64,000 bases of DNA from Flaccisagitta enflata (taxonomy: Eukaryota > Chaetognatha > Sagittoidea > Aphragmophora): contig OZ231126.1 in assembly GCA_965153355.1 (NCBI GenBank), positions 72,540,001 through 72,604,000 on the forward strand, read 5' to 3'. The notes beneath the pieces were generated by a model that saw only the letters and a list, made by a program, of their open reading frames with translations, was not told the origin of the DNA and searched no databases. Both the position numbers and the translations under genes were made by a program. Below, piece by piece: positions 1-29,110 of this stretch (positions are counted from its first letter, which is position 1; every line of letters begins with the position of its first letter).

Positions 1-640
1 GCTAGCTGACGCTAGCTGACAAAATTGTGCATATTGAGCTTTGGCATACACGTAGATATATATCAGGGCTAGCTTAATCTCATTGAGCGGCTTTGAGCGA
101 GCACAGGAAGTTGATCAAATCAAGGTTTTAATACTTTGAGTATTTAATAAAATATCAAGAAAATAAGATATATATTTCAAATTTGGCTTGAATCATCGTC
201 ACCTCATTCTCTTCGACATTCTAAAAAGAACATTTGATATTTTTATATGTACTTCGCATATTGTCTTGCTGTGAGAGACCTTTTTTGATGATTTTTTTCA
301 CTTTTTTTTATATTTTGACCTTTAAATATGTACTAAACAATTTTTACGTACAGCAAATATATTGTCAAGTCTACAGTCATATTAAAGGCGAGAGTCTCAC
401 GATTCTAGTTATGTTTTTTATTTCTTAACATTCCAATTTTAACATTATCAAATATAATAAAATATACAACTATTGATCCAATGACGGCAAACATTGTTTC
501 AGCAGACCCTCTGCTCTTCTAGCAAAACTTACATTGAGTCACTTGATTAGGTCGATTTAATCGTAAAAGTCATTTTTGGCCTTTAAAGTCATTTTAAGTC
601 ATTAAAAGTTATCCTGAGTCATTAAAAGCCATCTTAAGTA
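1..640. other. AT-rich non-coding stretch, no gene seen
   Basis: The first 20 bases are a 10-bp unit in tandem. A loose array of a gtcatt-aaaag type unit lies at about 535-640. No open frame here has coding character and no RNA gene was recognised. Confidence 0.6.
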
Positions 641-688
641 ATTTATGTCCCGCACGCAGCTTGTGTTTGAGATATTACCTGGACGGCT

Positions 689-690
<2 letters not shown>

Positions 691-736
<46 letters not shown>
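691..736. repeat. (CT)n microsatellite
   Basis: About 23 CT units directly precede the conserved CATTTACGACTTTTTTCC block at 738. The same block again lies next to a CT/GA-rich stretch, inverted, near 47790-47835. Confidence 0.95.
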
Positions 737-741
<5 letters not shown>

Positions 742-1479
742 TTACGACTTTTTTCCCTACGGCGAGGGCTGCCTTTATTGGGCGGGGGGAGGAGGAAAAA
801 GTCGAAGTCAGTCTTCGACTCTTTGACATATTGGAGAGAAACCTGGTTTTCATTTTATCTTGCGGAAGTTAGGGATCTTTATTGGTGGGGGGGGGGGAAA
901 GTCAAAGTCAATCTTCGACTCTTTGACATATTGGAGAGAAACATGGTTTTCATTTTCTTGTGCGGAAGTTAGGGATCTTACAGTGCTGATTGTAGCCTCC
1001 GATGAAATTTATACGGTAAGTTAATTTGATGATTCTCTTTCATTTGGCGCCGAGCAGAATTCTCTATGACAAAATTTTTTTGAGCTATGATTTTTTAAAG
1101 ACTTATTTTTGAAGAATTCAAATTGAATTTTTTTTTTATGATTTTACATAGGATCAATAAAAGAGTGTATCTATATTTGTTTGAGCATGCAATACAAGAA
1201 AACATGTTTATGAGCATAGCTGTTCATCTGTGAGGGTGTTTTTGAGTATTCTAGCCCATTTAACTCATTTAGCTCAGTCTTTTTTTTCTGATTTTGAATA
1301 GAATGAATAAATACAAACACCATTGATATGTGTCTGAGCATGCAAATACAAGAAAGCACATCATTTAGCATTGCTGCTCATCTGTGAGGGTCTTTTTAAG
1401 TATTCTAGCTCATTTAGAACATCAAAAATTAAAACGGGAGAGATAAATGTTTTAATACGTGTCTGAGCATGCAAATACA

Positions 1480-2337
1480 ACTAGTCATCCAAGGATCGCA
1501 CATGGTCAGCGGTACCTTATGCCCTGCTTGGAGTGATCAAGTGAAGTACTAAGGAAGTGAAGTAGTGAATTTCGAGATGTCCTGAGGCGGATTTGAAGTC
1601 CGGATGGCAGGATTTAGTCCAAAAGAGCAGATTCGAGGTTTTGGGGGCAGGCTAGAGGCCTAGAGGACAAATTTGAGGCCTGAAGAGTTGATTTGAGGCC
1701 TGGAGGGTGGACTTGAAGTCTGGAGGGCTAAATTGAGGTCTGAACAGGTCGCCCAAGGGCAATATGTGGTCAGCGATACCCGTTGCCCTGCTTTGAGTGA
1801 TTGTGAATTTCAGGAAGGGGGAAGCAGGGCAGCGGCCCCGAAGGGGACGAAGTCCTGTAGAACACAGGGGTTTTGAGGCTTGATTAAGCAATTTTGAAGG
1901 CGGAAATGAGGCCTGAAAATGTAACTTTGAAGCTTTAGAGCCTAATTGAAGCCTTGAAGGGCTTATTTGAGGTCTGGCAGAGCTGATTTGAGGTCTCTGA
2001 GGGCTGATTTCAAGCTTGAGAGAACTAATTGAGGCACAAGAAGGCTGATGAGAGGTTTGGCGGTGTGAGGGGGGGGACGAACGAACAAACAAACGGATGG
2101 ATGGACGAACGAAGGTCCCCTGTGTTCTACAGGACTTCGTCCCCTTCGGGGCCGCTGCCCAAAAAGGCTAATATGAAGGCTCAGGGGACCAAAATCAGGC
2201 CTGAGACAGCAGAATTAATGCTCCGATGGCCAAGGGGGGGGGACAGAAGGACGGAAGGATGGACGAAAGGTCGGATGGATGTTTTGAAATTCCCCCCTGT
2301 GTCCTACAGGACATCGGTCCTTTGGGGCCACTGCCCA
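1480..2337 (+). mobile_element. Type A terminal-hairpin VNTR element, split by a type C element
   Basis: The left end has the ctagtcatccaagg, ggtcagcggtacc and tgccctgc signatures of type A; the right end is the inverted tcctacaggacatcgg...ccactgccc end. The middle holds gggggggg, a ggacggaaggatgg tetranucleotide tract and a degenerate 20-bp 'tttgaggcctgga' minisatellite. A complete type C element lies inside it. Confidence 0.7.
1744..2160 (+). mobile_element. Type C terminal-hairpin VNTR element (nested in type A)
   Basis: It starts with acaggtcgcccaagggcaat, then the GCCCTGC/GCAGGGC stem, ggccccgaaggggac and cctgtagaacacagg. A minisatellite follows, then gggggggacgaacgaac, and it ends with the same hairpins inverted (tgtgttctacaggacttcgt, ccccttcggggccgctgccc). 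Confidence 0.75.
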
Positions 2338-2730
2338 AAAAAGCATGTCACTCAGTATAGCTGGTTGTCTGGTTGAGTGATTTTGAGTGTTTTAGCTCAT
2401 CTAGCTCATTTGGCTCAGTTCTATTTTTCTCCAATTTTCAGTACGATTGCTCAGTACAATAGCTCTTGATTTGATCTAATAAATAAAAAAAATGCAGTAA
2501 CTGAAGATTGAAGCTTGGTGAAAAGTGATCAATGCTTACGACATTTATCCTCTCGGCGACAGCCGCCATTACTGGTACCTTCAAAATCTACATGTGCTGC
2601 AGGATTATGAGTATTCGTACGTGTGTCCTCGCACATCAATAAGAGGTCATGTCTGTCTGCCGGTTGGTTGGTTGGTCAGTCTGTTCGTCACCAAAAATCC
2701 CCGATTACCGCTTTTGTTTACATTCGGTCA

Positions 2731-2824
2731 TTCATTCATTCATTCATTCCTTCATACATTCATTCATTCATTCATTCATTCATTCATTCATTCATTCATT
2801 CATTCATTCATTCATTCATTCATC
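2731..2824. repeat. (ATTC)n microsatellite
   Basis: About 23 ATTC units. Open frames across it are repeat artefacts (FIHS repeats). Confidence 0.95.
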
Positions 2825-2929
2825 TTTTCTTTCATAAGGTTCATTCACAAAATCTTTAGAAGCAGAAGTCACAATGACCTTAATAACTCGACCTTGTTTC
2901 ATCAACTTTGATATCTTTTCTTCGTTTTT

Positions 2930-3720
2930 AGTCGCGGACACGCAACTCTACACCTTGCCGTGTCGGTCAGCCCGTCGGTCGGTCGTGTAACCTTTTTAGT
3001 CGCGTGCTACTCGACTCTAGTCTCTACACCCCGCTATGTTGGTCCTTCGGTTGGTTGGTTGGTCCCCTTTTCACTTTTATGGCGTTTTTGAGCTTTTTGA
3101 GCCTACTGCTCCTGCCCAAATGCTCTTGTGACCAACGGATTGCGTAGAAAATTCGGAAACCCATTTTTTGTCACGTTTTGCTATTCCCCAATAGCATCAA
3201 AGACACTATAGTTACGATTTTTGCATAAAACGACTTCGTTTCTGGTCGTTACGGTCTATTTCAAGCTATATAAAGCTATAGAAAGCTATCAAAAGCTATC
3301 AAAATCTATCAAAAGCTATTTACAATTATTTGAAGCAATTTAAAGTTATTCAAAGCTTTTTAAAGCTAGTTAATAAACATCTTAAGTTTTTTTTCAAATG
3401 ATCACAAAAAATCCATAATGAGTAAAAAAGATGGACAAAAAAGTGACAGCAATGACAACAATAATAACGCGTCAAATAACGCCATATAGACGCCAAAATG
3501 GCGTTACGTTGCCATGGAGAATACCGGAAATGGCGTTACTACAGAAGTCGTTATGCAATGGGTTGCTTGTGACCTTCTCATGCACTGCTCCTGCCCACCC
3601 GTACGCGACTAGGATAGCTGTGTATCCGGCCTTGTTAGATTGCGAGCGATTTTTGCATTATCGCCCCTGCCCAACCGTCCGCGACTGTCCTGTCATGTAT
3701 CCGGCCTTGTTCATCCAGTG
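2930..3720 (+). mobile_element. Overlapping type H hairpin-element fragments
   Basis: Hairpin ends agtcgcggacacgcaactct (2931) and agtcgcgtgctactcgactc (about 3000) are each followed by a ggtcggt/ggttggtt tract. The inverted ctcctgcccacccgtacgcg...gtatccggccttgtt end follows at 3585-3640, with a second partial end to 3710. A run of 'aaagctatca' units lies at 3262-3375. Confidence 0.6.
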
Positions 3721-3788
3721 GTTATTATTTGAGCTCAATCTCTTATATCGAACAAAAGATTTTATTGTATCGCGTCAAAGTCTGTCTA

Positions 3789-4672
3789 CAGTGCGGCTCA
3801 AAAAAAAGTTTTAGGTAGTGGAAAATGATGCAGTATAAAAAAAAAAACAAGTTGCGAGGGTGTTTTTGAGGTTTCATCACCTAAATGCCTTAAAGTCCAT
3901 TGAAAGCGAGCACTAAACTGATAAACTGTGAGCCAGAACCATAAAAAATCCATGACCATTTGAAAGCTCTGCAAAAAATCTTCCAAATGGGATGTTGCTG
4001 GTCACTGTAGCTTTATTCGTTTAGAAATGGCAAAGGTTTAAAGAAAAAAATCACTGATTGAAAAAAATGCTCATTTTATGTTTTTCCAATGAACAATTTC
4101 AGTTTTCCCATTTTTGACAATGATGCAGCTTAAGATTATCTTAGCTACTCTCTATCCATGAGCAAATTGAGGAGCTTCAAATTTTCTTCAAAATGGCGCC
4201 AAGAACAAATTTTTAACTCAATGTGTTTAACTTTTATGTTAGAATAACAATAAGCCATGAAAATCACATAAAAGATTTCCAAATTATTTACCACCAGTCT
4301 TCATCCTTACACCATTTCTAAATGGATAGAGCAAGGACATCCAGCAAGGTCTTATTTGAAAGGTCTTTTGCAGAGCTTCAAAATGGTCATGGATTTTGCT
4401 ATGTTTTTCTCATTGCTTGGATGTGAAACACTGACAAACAAGCAGTTTGTTTCTTTTGTTGCCAAAGTTAGCTTTATTCCCAACAGATTTTTAGGACATC
4501 AACTTCAAACCTCTGTTATTTTCAAACCGTTTGACCAACAAAATTGTGTTTGGCGGCATATGCTTTATTTTTTGAAACTCTTTAATTCTATCATGAATTT
4601 TTTAAAGATCTATCAATAAATACCTGCAATATAATATGTTAAAGACCTAAAACTTTTTTTTGAGCCGCACTG
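3789..4672. mobile_element. Tc1/mariner-type MITE with CAGTGCGGCTCAAA ends
   Basis: Near-perfect terminal inverted repeats CAGTGCGGCTCAAAAAAAAG (left) and its complement (right, ending 4672) are flanked by TA at 3787-3788 and 4673-4674, as expected for Tc1/mariner-type insertion. The interior is AT-rich with no transposase, and includes an 'aaaatggcgccaagaacaaa' phrase also found in other repeats here. Confidence 0.8.
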
Positions 4673-5004
4673 TAAATTAATCACTTGTCAACAACCAAAC
4701 AATTTTTATTCTTAAACAGAGTCAAAAAATGAAACCGTAGCTTTATTCCCAACAGATTTTTAGGACATCAACTTCAAACCTCTGTTATTTTCAAACGGTT
4801 TGACCAACAAAATTGTGTTTGGCGGCATATGCTTTATTTTTTGAAACTCTTCAATTCTATCATGGATTTTTTAAAGATCTATCAATAAATACCTGCAATA
4901 ATGTTAAAGACCTAAAACTTTTTTTGAGCCGCACTGTAAATTAATCACTTGTCAACAATCAAACATTTTTTATTCTTAAACAGAGTCAAAAAATGAAACC
5001 GTAG
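4470..5004. repeat. Tandem duplication (period 269 bp) of the MITE right half
   Basis: The segment 4470-4738 (starting agctttattcccaacag and including the right TIR and flank) repeats at 4739-5004 with few differences. Confidence 0.85.
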
Positions 5005-5059
5005 GACCCTCTGTTTCTTCAAAGCGAATTTTTATTTGAAAATTCAGAGAAAAAAAAAC

Positions 5060-5850
<791 letters not shown>

Positions 5851-5862
5851 AGCGCGCAAAAC

Positions 5863-10447
<4,585 letters not shown>

Positions 10448-10566
10448 AAACCTTGATCAATTAAAATCTTTTCAATGACACATGCCTTATTTTTTTTATC
10501 ATTGATTTTTTCTTTATCTTTTTGTTTACAAAATGTATTTTCCGGATAAGGTCCGAATAAGTAATC

Positions 10567-10572
10567 AATAAA
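10567..10572 (+). promoter_or_regulatory. Poly(A) signal AATAAA of the phosphatase gene
   Basis: An AATAAA hexamer lies 120 bp after the stop codon on the same strand. Position fits; use is inferred. Confidence 0.55.
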
Positions 10573-10966
10573 GTTTTTGTAGTAGATGATCAGCACACAT
10601 CGCTGAAGAAACTCCCCATATTTGTTTTTAAAAGAAAATAAGGCCAGGTACACGTACTATGAAATTGGCTAACCAAGTTTCTGGGCGGGAGCTTTGATGT
10701 TAAACCCGCGCATAAACGTTGAAAAAGCTATGTGTGATGGACGACCGGACGGATGGACCGATATCGCGGGTTATTGAAATGCCGGTATACGTGACAAAAA
10801 ATGCAGGTAAACAAGACCCTGAACCCGCCAGTTTTCATTTCAGAATTGTATCAGATCAATACAATTTTATTCGTCAACAGAACATGACAGAGCACACATC
10901 GTCACAGCTCTAGCTAGGGGAATATATCTAGGTTTCATTTGATATAGCCAGGGGAATTAGAACCTA

Positions 10967-11376
10967 CTACTCGACTCAATAAAAAAGCCGCACTTTTAAA
11001 TGGCAAATTGTCATACTAAATTTTAAAAAAAAATTATTAAAATCTTCGACCATTAGAAAGCTTTTGAAAAGATCTTTCATTTGGCGCCAATCTGGTATTA
11101 ATATCTTTTTTCGTTTAGAAATGGCATTAGTTTGAGTAAAAATGTTGCCTATTTCAGTTTCGCAATCCCTATGAAAAAAAATGCATTTTACCAAAATAGT
11201 GTTTATCTTTGCAGAGCTTTAGCTCCTAAAGCTTTTGAGATACAGATCTGGGATTGGTCTAGAATGAAAGAAAATTCAAAAATCTTTCAAATGACTTTTA
11301 CAGAAAAATTTTCAAATTTTTTTTTTCTTATACATCAACTCAAAATAGGGTGCGGCTTTTTTTTTTAGTCGAGTAG
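10967..11376. mobile_element. TA-flanked MITE with CTACTCGACT ends
   Basis: Left end CTACTCGACTCAATAAAAAA and right end tttttttagtcgagtag are inverted, each with an inner gccgcac/gtgcggc. TA flanks at 10965-10966 and 11377-11378. About 410 bp, non-coding, with a 'catttggcgccaatctgg' phrase related to the MITE at 3789. Confidence 0.8.
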
Positions 11377-11549
11377 TACCTAGGCTTAAATTTACGCAGA
11401 AAGGGGAATCTATTCAGGTTTCAATTAACACAGCTAGGGGAAAAATAAAATGGCATTATAACTAAAAATTACTATTTTGGATCTTAACTTGATCAAGTGA
11501 AAAGGGGATTTTTGTATTGCTTTATTTACCGTGACTGATAACTAATAAG

Positions 11550-11632
11550 AGACAAGGCCGGATACACGGCTACCCTATTTGCAGGGGCAGTGATGAAGAA
11601 GGTCACTGGGGCGTTTGGGCAGGAGCAGTGAG

Positions 11633-11704
<72 letters not shown>

Positions 11705-11720
11705 GTGAAGGGAAGTGTGA
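11550..11720 (-). mobile_element. Type H fragment containing (GT)n
   Basis: acaaggccggatacacggct and ggcaggagcagtgagctc are the cargo-side end. A (GT)n array (11636-11707) replaces the usual tract. The terminal hairpin is not recognised. Confidence 0.55.
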
Positions 11721-11829
11721 GCCCCTGTCCATCTTTCCAAGACAATTTTGTTAGTCGTTTCCAATTTCCCCGCGTCACTTGTTTTCGATATCAGACAAAA
11801 GGAGAAGTGACAAAAAGACAAACGTAAAT

Positions 11830-11937
11830 AGTCTCAAAAGCGTCAGATGCCCTGCCTGAGTAGAATGTGCTCGAAGTTGAAGGGGAAGCAGGGCAGCGGC
11901 CCCGAGGGGGTCGTTGACCTATGCTTTAACGCATAGC
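11830..11937 (+). mobile_element. Type B left terminus, truncated
   Basis: The sequence agtctcaaaagcgtcagatg, a gccctgc...gcagggc stem, cggccccgagggggtcg, then gacctatgctttaacgcata matches the start of other type B elements. It then switches to an unrelated 'caatccggagtaaacaccatt' hairpin sequence. Confidence 0.7.
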
Positions 11938-12225
11938 AATCCGGAGTAAACACCATTGAAAGCTTGCAAGACTTTCATCCGCATGCGGCAGACCTGAGTT
12001 CGGTGGGCAATGCAAGTAAAAATGAGTCGTACCAAATTCTCGGCTAACTAGAGACGACGAATTCCGGATTTTCGTTGGTCGCGGAATTCATTATTTTTTT
12101 TTGGCCGTGAAATGATTGTCTTCAAGGGGATTTGATCGCGTTTTCGGTGGAAGTTGGTTACAATGGCCAACTACGTCATAAACATTCCATGTAAGAAGAG
12201 CGTCAACTAGCTTTATTAGCTTGAG

Positions 12226-24112
<11,887 letters not shown>

Positions 24113-24338
24113 TGGGGTGCACATACACAAAGAAGATTCAAAATCCCGCCTATTTTTACACCCTTTTTGAGCAGGCAGTCCTCTTATGTGCCTTTATGTT
24201 GAGCATCAAGAGAAGAATTTTTTAACTTCATGCGTTCACTGAATTTTGAAGAATAACTTTGTAGGCGGCGATATCAGAGGGGGTTAAAAAGCTCGCTGGA
24301 AAAAGATTTTTGGCATTATGACTAAAGCGAGGACGCTG

Positions 24339-24344
24339 AATAAA
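24339..24344 (+). promoter_or_regulatory. Poly(A) signal AATAAA of the transposase-like gene
   Basis: AATAAA hexamer 227 bp after the stop, same strand. Use is inferred. Confidence 0.45.
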
Positions 24345-26280
24345 ACTGTATAAATCATAAGTCTACAGCATTACTCGTTGTGATGTTTTACAGACTTTTT
24401 TTATTAAAAAATGGGGGAAAAAAAGTAACACTTATTCTATGACTTCTTTCTAAAACTCATCTCCACTGACATTTTTTCTAACTCAGAGTTAACCTTCCAC
24501 TGTATCATTGCGCATCAGGGAAGAGAGACAGACTGACTGAAACCAACAAATAAATGGACGGACGGATACACAGATGCGGAGACAGTTCATCACTTGGATC
24601 CGACTGCATGCAGCAGGCTGTGTGATGCAATTTAGCGCCATGGAAAAATCGTTTTGGTGAGAGTTGACGCCAATGCGTAACTCACTACAGCGTAGTAAAA
24701 CAGCAATGATGACAAGGAAAATCGCATCATAAAAATCAGCCTTACGTACATCTTCATCCGAGTAAGGAAGTAGATCTAGAAGGAAAAGTGAGATATTTTC
24801 CAAACCATTTGAGTGACATCGATGAAAAAAAAAATGACCATGATGTATATGAAATGCTTTAGATTTTATAAAAATGTAATTGTGTACGCTTAAGTTGACC
24901 TTTATGTCCCCGGACTTTAACTCTGAATGCAAGAACAGAAAATTGTATCAAACATCACGTCAGTTGATTCAATACTAAAAATCGGGGTTGCTTTAACCTA
25001 TTGTCATTCCGACGAAATCCGAAGCAGATTTTCAAGCTCTATCCATCGGTGCCACCAACGGAACCATAGAGGCCAGCGTTTGGCAATGCCGATGATATCT
25101 TACAGGCAGTTGAATTCGAAATCAGAGCAAAATCAGTACTGTTTCTCGTGACAAGAAGTTTTACTTCAAGCGCTAAACTTTGCTATGTCATTCATCTTGA
25201 TTATACTCTCATGGCAATTCAAACAACAAAACTCGTAATTTAACAGCTTTGATATGAATTTTTTTCTTTCTATCTGCCTTTCAGTGTTCTTCTTTGTGCC
25301 TTGCAAAAGCAACGATGTAAGAATGCATCTCAGATCGCGTTCTGTCAGTTAGCTCGTTCTTTAGGATTCATAGGATTTGAAATGATGACTAATGGCTCAT
25401 TTGCATAATGCGGTAAATTTTAAAACAAAGGGTTCAGGATGAAACCTTGTTTTAAATATTCTATGACATTGTCAATCCTAATGATGGTGAGCGGTCGTGG
25501 CCAAGTAGCAAAGTTGTGAAGTATGCTTAAAATTTGATTGTTTTGTATGCATTGAAAGACTTTTACTTAGACTATTGAGTCAGATTTATCGACAATAAAT
25601 ACGTAAACTCGGTAAAGGCTAAATGTCGGGTAGCGGATTATCGGTTTGTTTACACCAAGATTCCAGGGAAAAAACGGGCGGCGGCATCAATTCAGGTACA
25701 TGCTTTCTTAATTGGGGCAAATGTCACGGTTCCACAGCATGCTTGAGGGCCCGACTTTCTGCCAATCTACGTTGGCCCAAGCTTCAGATACAGCATTATA
25801 AACGAATTAAATGGTTCAAAGACATTCATAACTACCCAGTGTACAATTTCAAACCATTTTTTGTGACCCTCCCTACCCCTAGAGGGTCTAAAAATTTGTT
25901 CAAAGAGCTGTTTTTGGCGTGTCTCCATTCTGTCTCCTGTAAGAAATAGCAAGCAAAACCAATCAAAAAATGTTGCATCTTATGATATTATGAGTGTTTA
26001 TCAACTAGTATCAATCCCACAGGTTATACAAAAAAATTCAACTCATTACTCAATCAATAAGTTGTCAAAAAATGGTATAAAAATCAAATTTACCCCTTCT
26101 CGATTTTTTTGCTTTTTTTCTCTAAAGATTGAAAGTTAAGATATTTATTTTTTTAAACCTGATTTATCTTAGACATTTAGCGTTCTTTTTTCTTGCAATT
26201 CGATGGACAACAACTTGAAGGACATTTCCCTCCAATTTCATGTAATTGGGTTGATCCTATGCAGAGAAATGCTTTTTTTC
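24345..26280. other. Quiet AT-rich intergenic DNA, no gene recognised
   Basis: A 147-codon frame on the - strand (24489-24932) resembles no family I know and lacks supporting signals. Apart from a dispersed '(ggac)n' trace at 24552, no repeat end or RNA was seen. Confidence 0.5.
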
Positions 26281-26283
26281 TTG

Positions 26284-26520
26284 GAGCGTATCAATTCGCG
26301 CACACCCCCAAACTTGATCCTAACGCATACCTAACGCTTTGAATATGCCACTATGGTGTAAAAATGAAACAATTCACATAAAATCTGACCACACCATGTG
26401 AAAGAGCGTGAAATTTTGATTCTCCTCTGATAATTTGAAACCTTAACTCTCAGGCATTTCATCACAATGAAATTTTACATTTTGTTGGTCCTGAAGTGTG
26501 AACAGAATTGATACGCTCAT
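26284..26520. mobile_element. Short inverted-repeat element with GAGCGTATCAATTC ends
   Basis: A 14-bp perfect inverted pair, gagcgtatcaattc and gaattgatacgctc, lies about 235 bp apart. No flanking duplication was recognised. Confidence 0.5.
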
Positions 26521-27590
26521 CGACGGCTCATCGTAGTTAATTCTTTGTTTCCACACAGCGCTTCTCACACAAATGCGCGTTGCTTTTTTGTCTTAATTTG
26601 GTAAAATTTCTTAAAATTAAAATTGGCTTATCTCAGGAACTGTTTGAGCTAGCCCATTGAAATTTTGCATGGTTGATACCTACACCAAAAGGGTCCGTTG
26701 CCTAGATTCTGATGCGACCTAGAAAATGTTATGCAGTCCAACCAGACCAACCAGCCTACCCAATGAAAAAATTCAAAAATGGCATAACTTCCATAATAAT
26801 TGTCCGATCTGGTTGAAATTTTGCATGAAGCTTCCTTTAAAGGTTCCTCATCACTGGCTTGAATAAGCGCTTGGGTAAAAAAAATTTTCTCAAACAGCGC
26901 ACCCAGCCTGAAATGGCACTTATAGAGATTTTTTAAAAAACTAAAAAATTAAAAATTTCTTAGCAACATATGATCACACATGATTGCTTGAACGTTATCA
27001 ATAAGAATTTTACTGTCATATTGATTTCTTTATTGTATTTAGCTAAATTCTTTAGTAATAAGACTGCCTATAATACCTTTTTAAGCCTAATTTGCATGAA
27101 AAATGAGCGTACTTAAGAAAATCCAAGTATGGATCCATATGTAATAATAGCTAGGCTACATAATAATGTATGATTTTCTTCAATTTTCCAACATGTAAAA
27201 TTGACGAATTCCACCCGTCCTCAGTTGGCTTAGCATGACCCCAGCCTTGGACAATTCTGGCCTCCTTTTATAAGGGCAATGTTGTTTCAACTTTCGTAAG
27301 TATCAGTACCTTGTTAGAGATTGCCGGTGGTCCCTAATGGTTGTACCTCGATTCTTGCCTGTAAGGGTATGATTTTTTAATCAATATTGCTAGTGTCAGT
27401 ACTTCCACCGGTACATTTGTAATCTTTGATTGTTACTTTTGTAAGATATTTTGTGTATACTAGATGGTATAGGATTGCCCACCCTATGCTTATGAGGTGT
27501 GCAGTCAAGCTGAAAGTTTTGTCAGTTAAGCTCTCTTATAAATTTGTAAAGGATCGTTGTGAGCAATCCGTAGTAAACACCATTGAAAGC
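26521..27590. other. AT-rich intergenic DNA, no gene recognised
   Basis: No coherent frame or known repeat end. Near 27545-27596 is a half copy of the 'gtaaacaccattgaaagctt' phrase seen at 11946. Confidence 0.5.
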
Positions 27591-27624
27591 TTGCTCCTTT
27601 TATAAGGGCAATGTTGTTTCATAT

Positions 27625-28078
27625 GGGGAATTTTCTCCTTTTCCTCCTCCTCCTCCTCCTCCGACCCTCCCCCCCTGAAATCCAAGTCTCAAGGCCCAAA
27701 TGCCAGTCTCGAGTCCCAATTCCCAGTCTTGAGCCCAAATCCCAGCCTCAAGGCCCAAATCTTAGCCCAAAGGCCAAAATCCAAGCCTGGAGGCCCAGAT
27801 CACAGCCTTGAGGCCCAAATCTCCACCTTGAGGTCGGGATCGGGTCTTTCGGCTGAGCCTACAGGCTAGGATTTTGGCCTTTAGGCTAGAATTTAGGCCT
27901 TGAGGCTGGGAATTGGGCCTCGACACTGGGATTTGGGCCTCAAGACCGTAATTTTGACCTCGAGACTGGGATTTGAGGGGGGGATGGAGAAGGAGGAGGA
28001 GAAGGAGGAGACGAAAGAGAAATTTCCCCGTATGTGTGAAAGCATAGGTCATCGACCCCTTCAGGGCCGCTGCCCAAA
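27625..28078 (+). mobile_element. Type B element lacking its left terminus
   Basis: catatggggaattttctcct, (ctcctc)n, ccctccccccc; a minisatellite that inverts in its middle (ggcccaaatcc to ctgggatttgggcc); then gggggggatggagaaggagg and the inverted end gtgtgaaagcataggtcatc through gggccgctgccc. Confidence 0.72.
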
Positions 28079-28099
28079 AGGACAAAAGATGAAAAGACA

Positions 28100-28240
28100 A
28101 AAGACAAAAACAAAAAAGACTAAGAGACTAAAACACAAAAACACAAAAACACAAAAACACAAAAACACAAAAACACAAAAAAAAAACAAAAACACAAAAA
28201 CACAAAAACACAAAAACACAAATAGACAAAAACAGAAAAG
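28100..28240. repeat. (ACACAAAA)-type low-complexity array
   Basis: Repeated acaaaaac units directly after the type B right end. Confidence 0.9.
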
Positions 28241-28664
28241 ACAAAAAAGAAATCAGGTGCACACGAAAATTCCTCATTTTCTCAATAGGAAAGCAATCAA
28301 ATATGAAGCATTTGTTGGGAAGGTTTTCGTAGAAACCCATGAAAGTTGCTACACAAAAAAAGATTCTCGTTTTAGTTGCGGACGCAGCTCTATGTTTTGT
28401 TCTTCCATTTGTGTTCGTTGGTCCGTTTGTCACACTCATAATTGGTAGTGTGACTCTGCATGTTGTTTTGATGGTCTATTTGTCCATCGATCCGTTAGTC
28501 CGTTGGTCGGTCAGCTGGTCAGTAACATTTTACAGAAATGCTGTTTTTTTTTAGCATTTTTAGTCGCATGCTACAAGCTTCTACACCCCACTTTGTCGGT
28601 CGGTTGGTCGGTTGGTTGGTTGGTTGGTTGGTTGGTTGGTCGGTCAGTCGGTCGGTCCCATTTT

Positions 28665-29093
28665 GGGCAGCGAGCCCGAAGGGATCGATGACCTATGCTT
28701 TAACACATATGGGGAATTTTCTCCTCCTTCTTCTCCTCCTCTGCCCCCCCCCTGACCCAAATATTTGCCTCAGGGCTCAAATTCAAGTCTTGAGGTTCAA
28801 ATTCCACCCTCATGGCCAAAATCCCCTAGTCTAAGCCCAAATCCCATCCTCGAGGCTCAATATTTTACCTTGAGATTTGAATCCCAGCCTTGAGGCCCAA
28901 CTCTTAGCCCCATGGTCCATATCCCAGTCTCAAAGAGGAGGAACAGAGAAAATTCCCCATATGTGTGAAAGCATAGGTCATCGACCCCTTTGAGGCCACT
29001 GCCCTGCTCCTCCTCAACTTCAAGCACAACTTACTTATGCAGGGCACGGGTACCGCTGACATTCTGATGATTTTGCGACTATCTACTTTTTTG
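28665..29093 (-). mobile_element. Type B element, nested in type H
   Basis: Starts gggcagcgagcccgaaggga, then tgacctatgctttaacacat, (ctccttctt)n, ccccccc and a minisatellite; ends with the long inverted end gcataggtcatcgacccctt, ggtaccgctgac and gattttgcgactat. Confidence 0.78.
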
Positions 29094-29110
29094 GCGTTTT
29101 TGGCCTTTTT

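Larger units (their letters stand above)
780..2580 (+). repeat. Long interspersed repeat, copy 1 (pair of 54930-56390)
   Basis: The left part (795-1450: a gtcgaagtcagtcttcgact hairpin, repeated 'gagcatgcaaatacaa' and 'gctcatctgtgaggg' phrases) and the right part (2340-2580: 'tctggttgagtgattttgag' through 'gccgccattactgg') match 54930-55375 and 56150-56390 in the same order and orientation. Both copies carry a type A element at the corresponding point. A degenerate 45-bp block, tttacgact...ggcgacagccgcc..ta.tgg, occurs at 738-781 and directly repeated at 2531-2575, which may mark the unit's ends. No protein is visible. Confidence 0.75.

Noticed and set aside
12163-12190. Possible first exon ATGGCCAACTAC... 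with a GTAAGA donor
   Set aside because: Good ATG context and donor, but the phase does not match any nearby acceptor of the next recognised exon, so it was not added to the gene.
24489-24932. 147-codon - strand frame
   Set aside because: No recognisable domain, promoter, splice or poly(A) context; kept only as a note in the intergenic entry.
25485-25525. tRNA-like start 'ggtcgtggccaagtagc' (A-box-like)
   Set aside because: No B box (GGTTCGA type) or acceptor stem follows, so neither a tRNA nor a tRNA-derived SINE can be supported.
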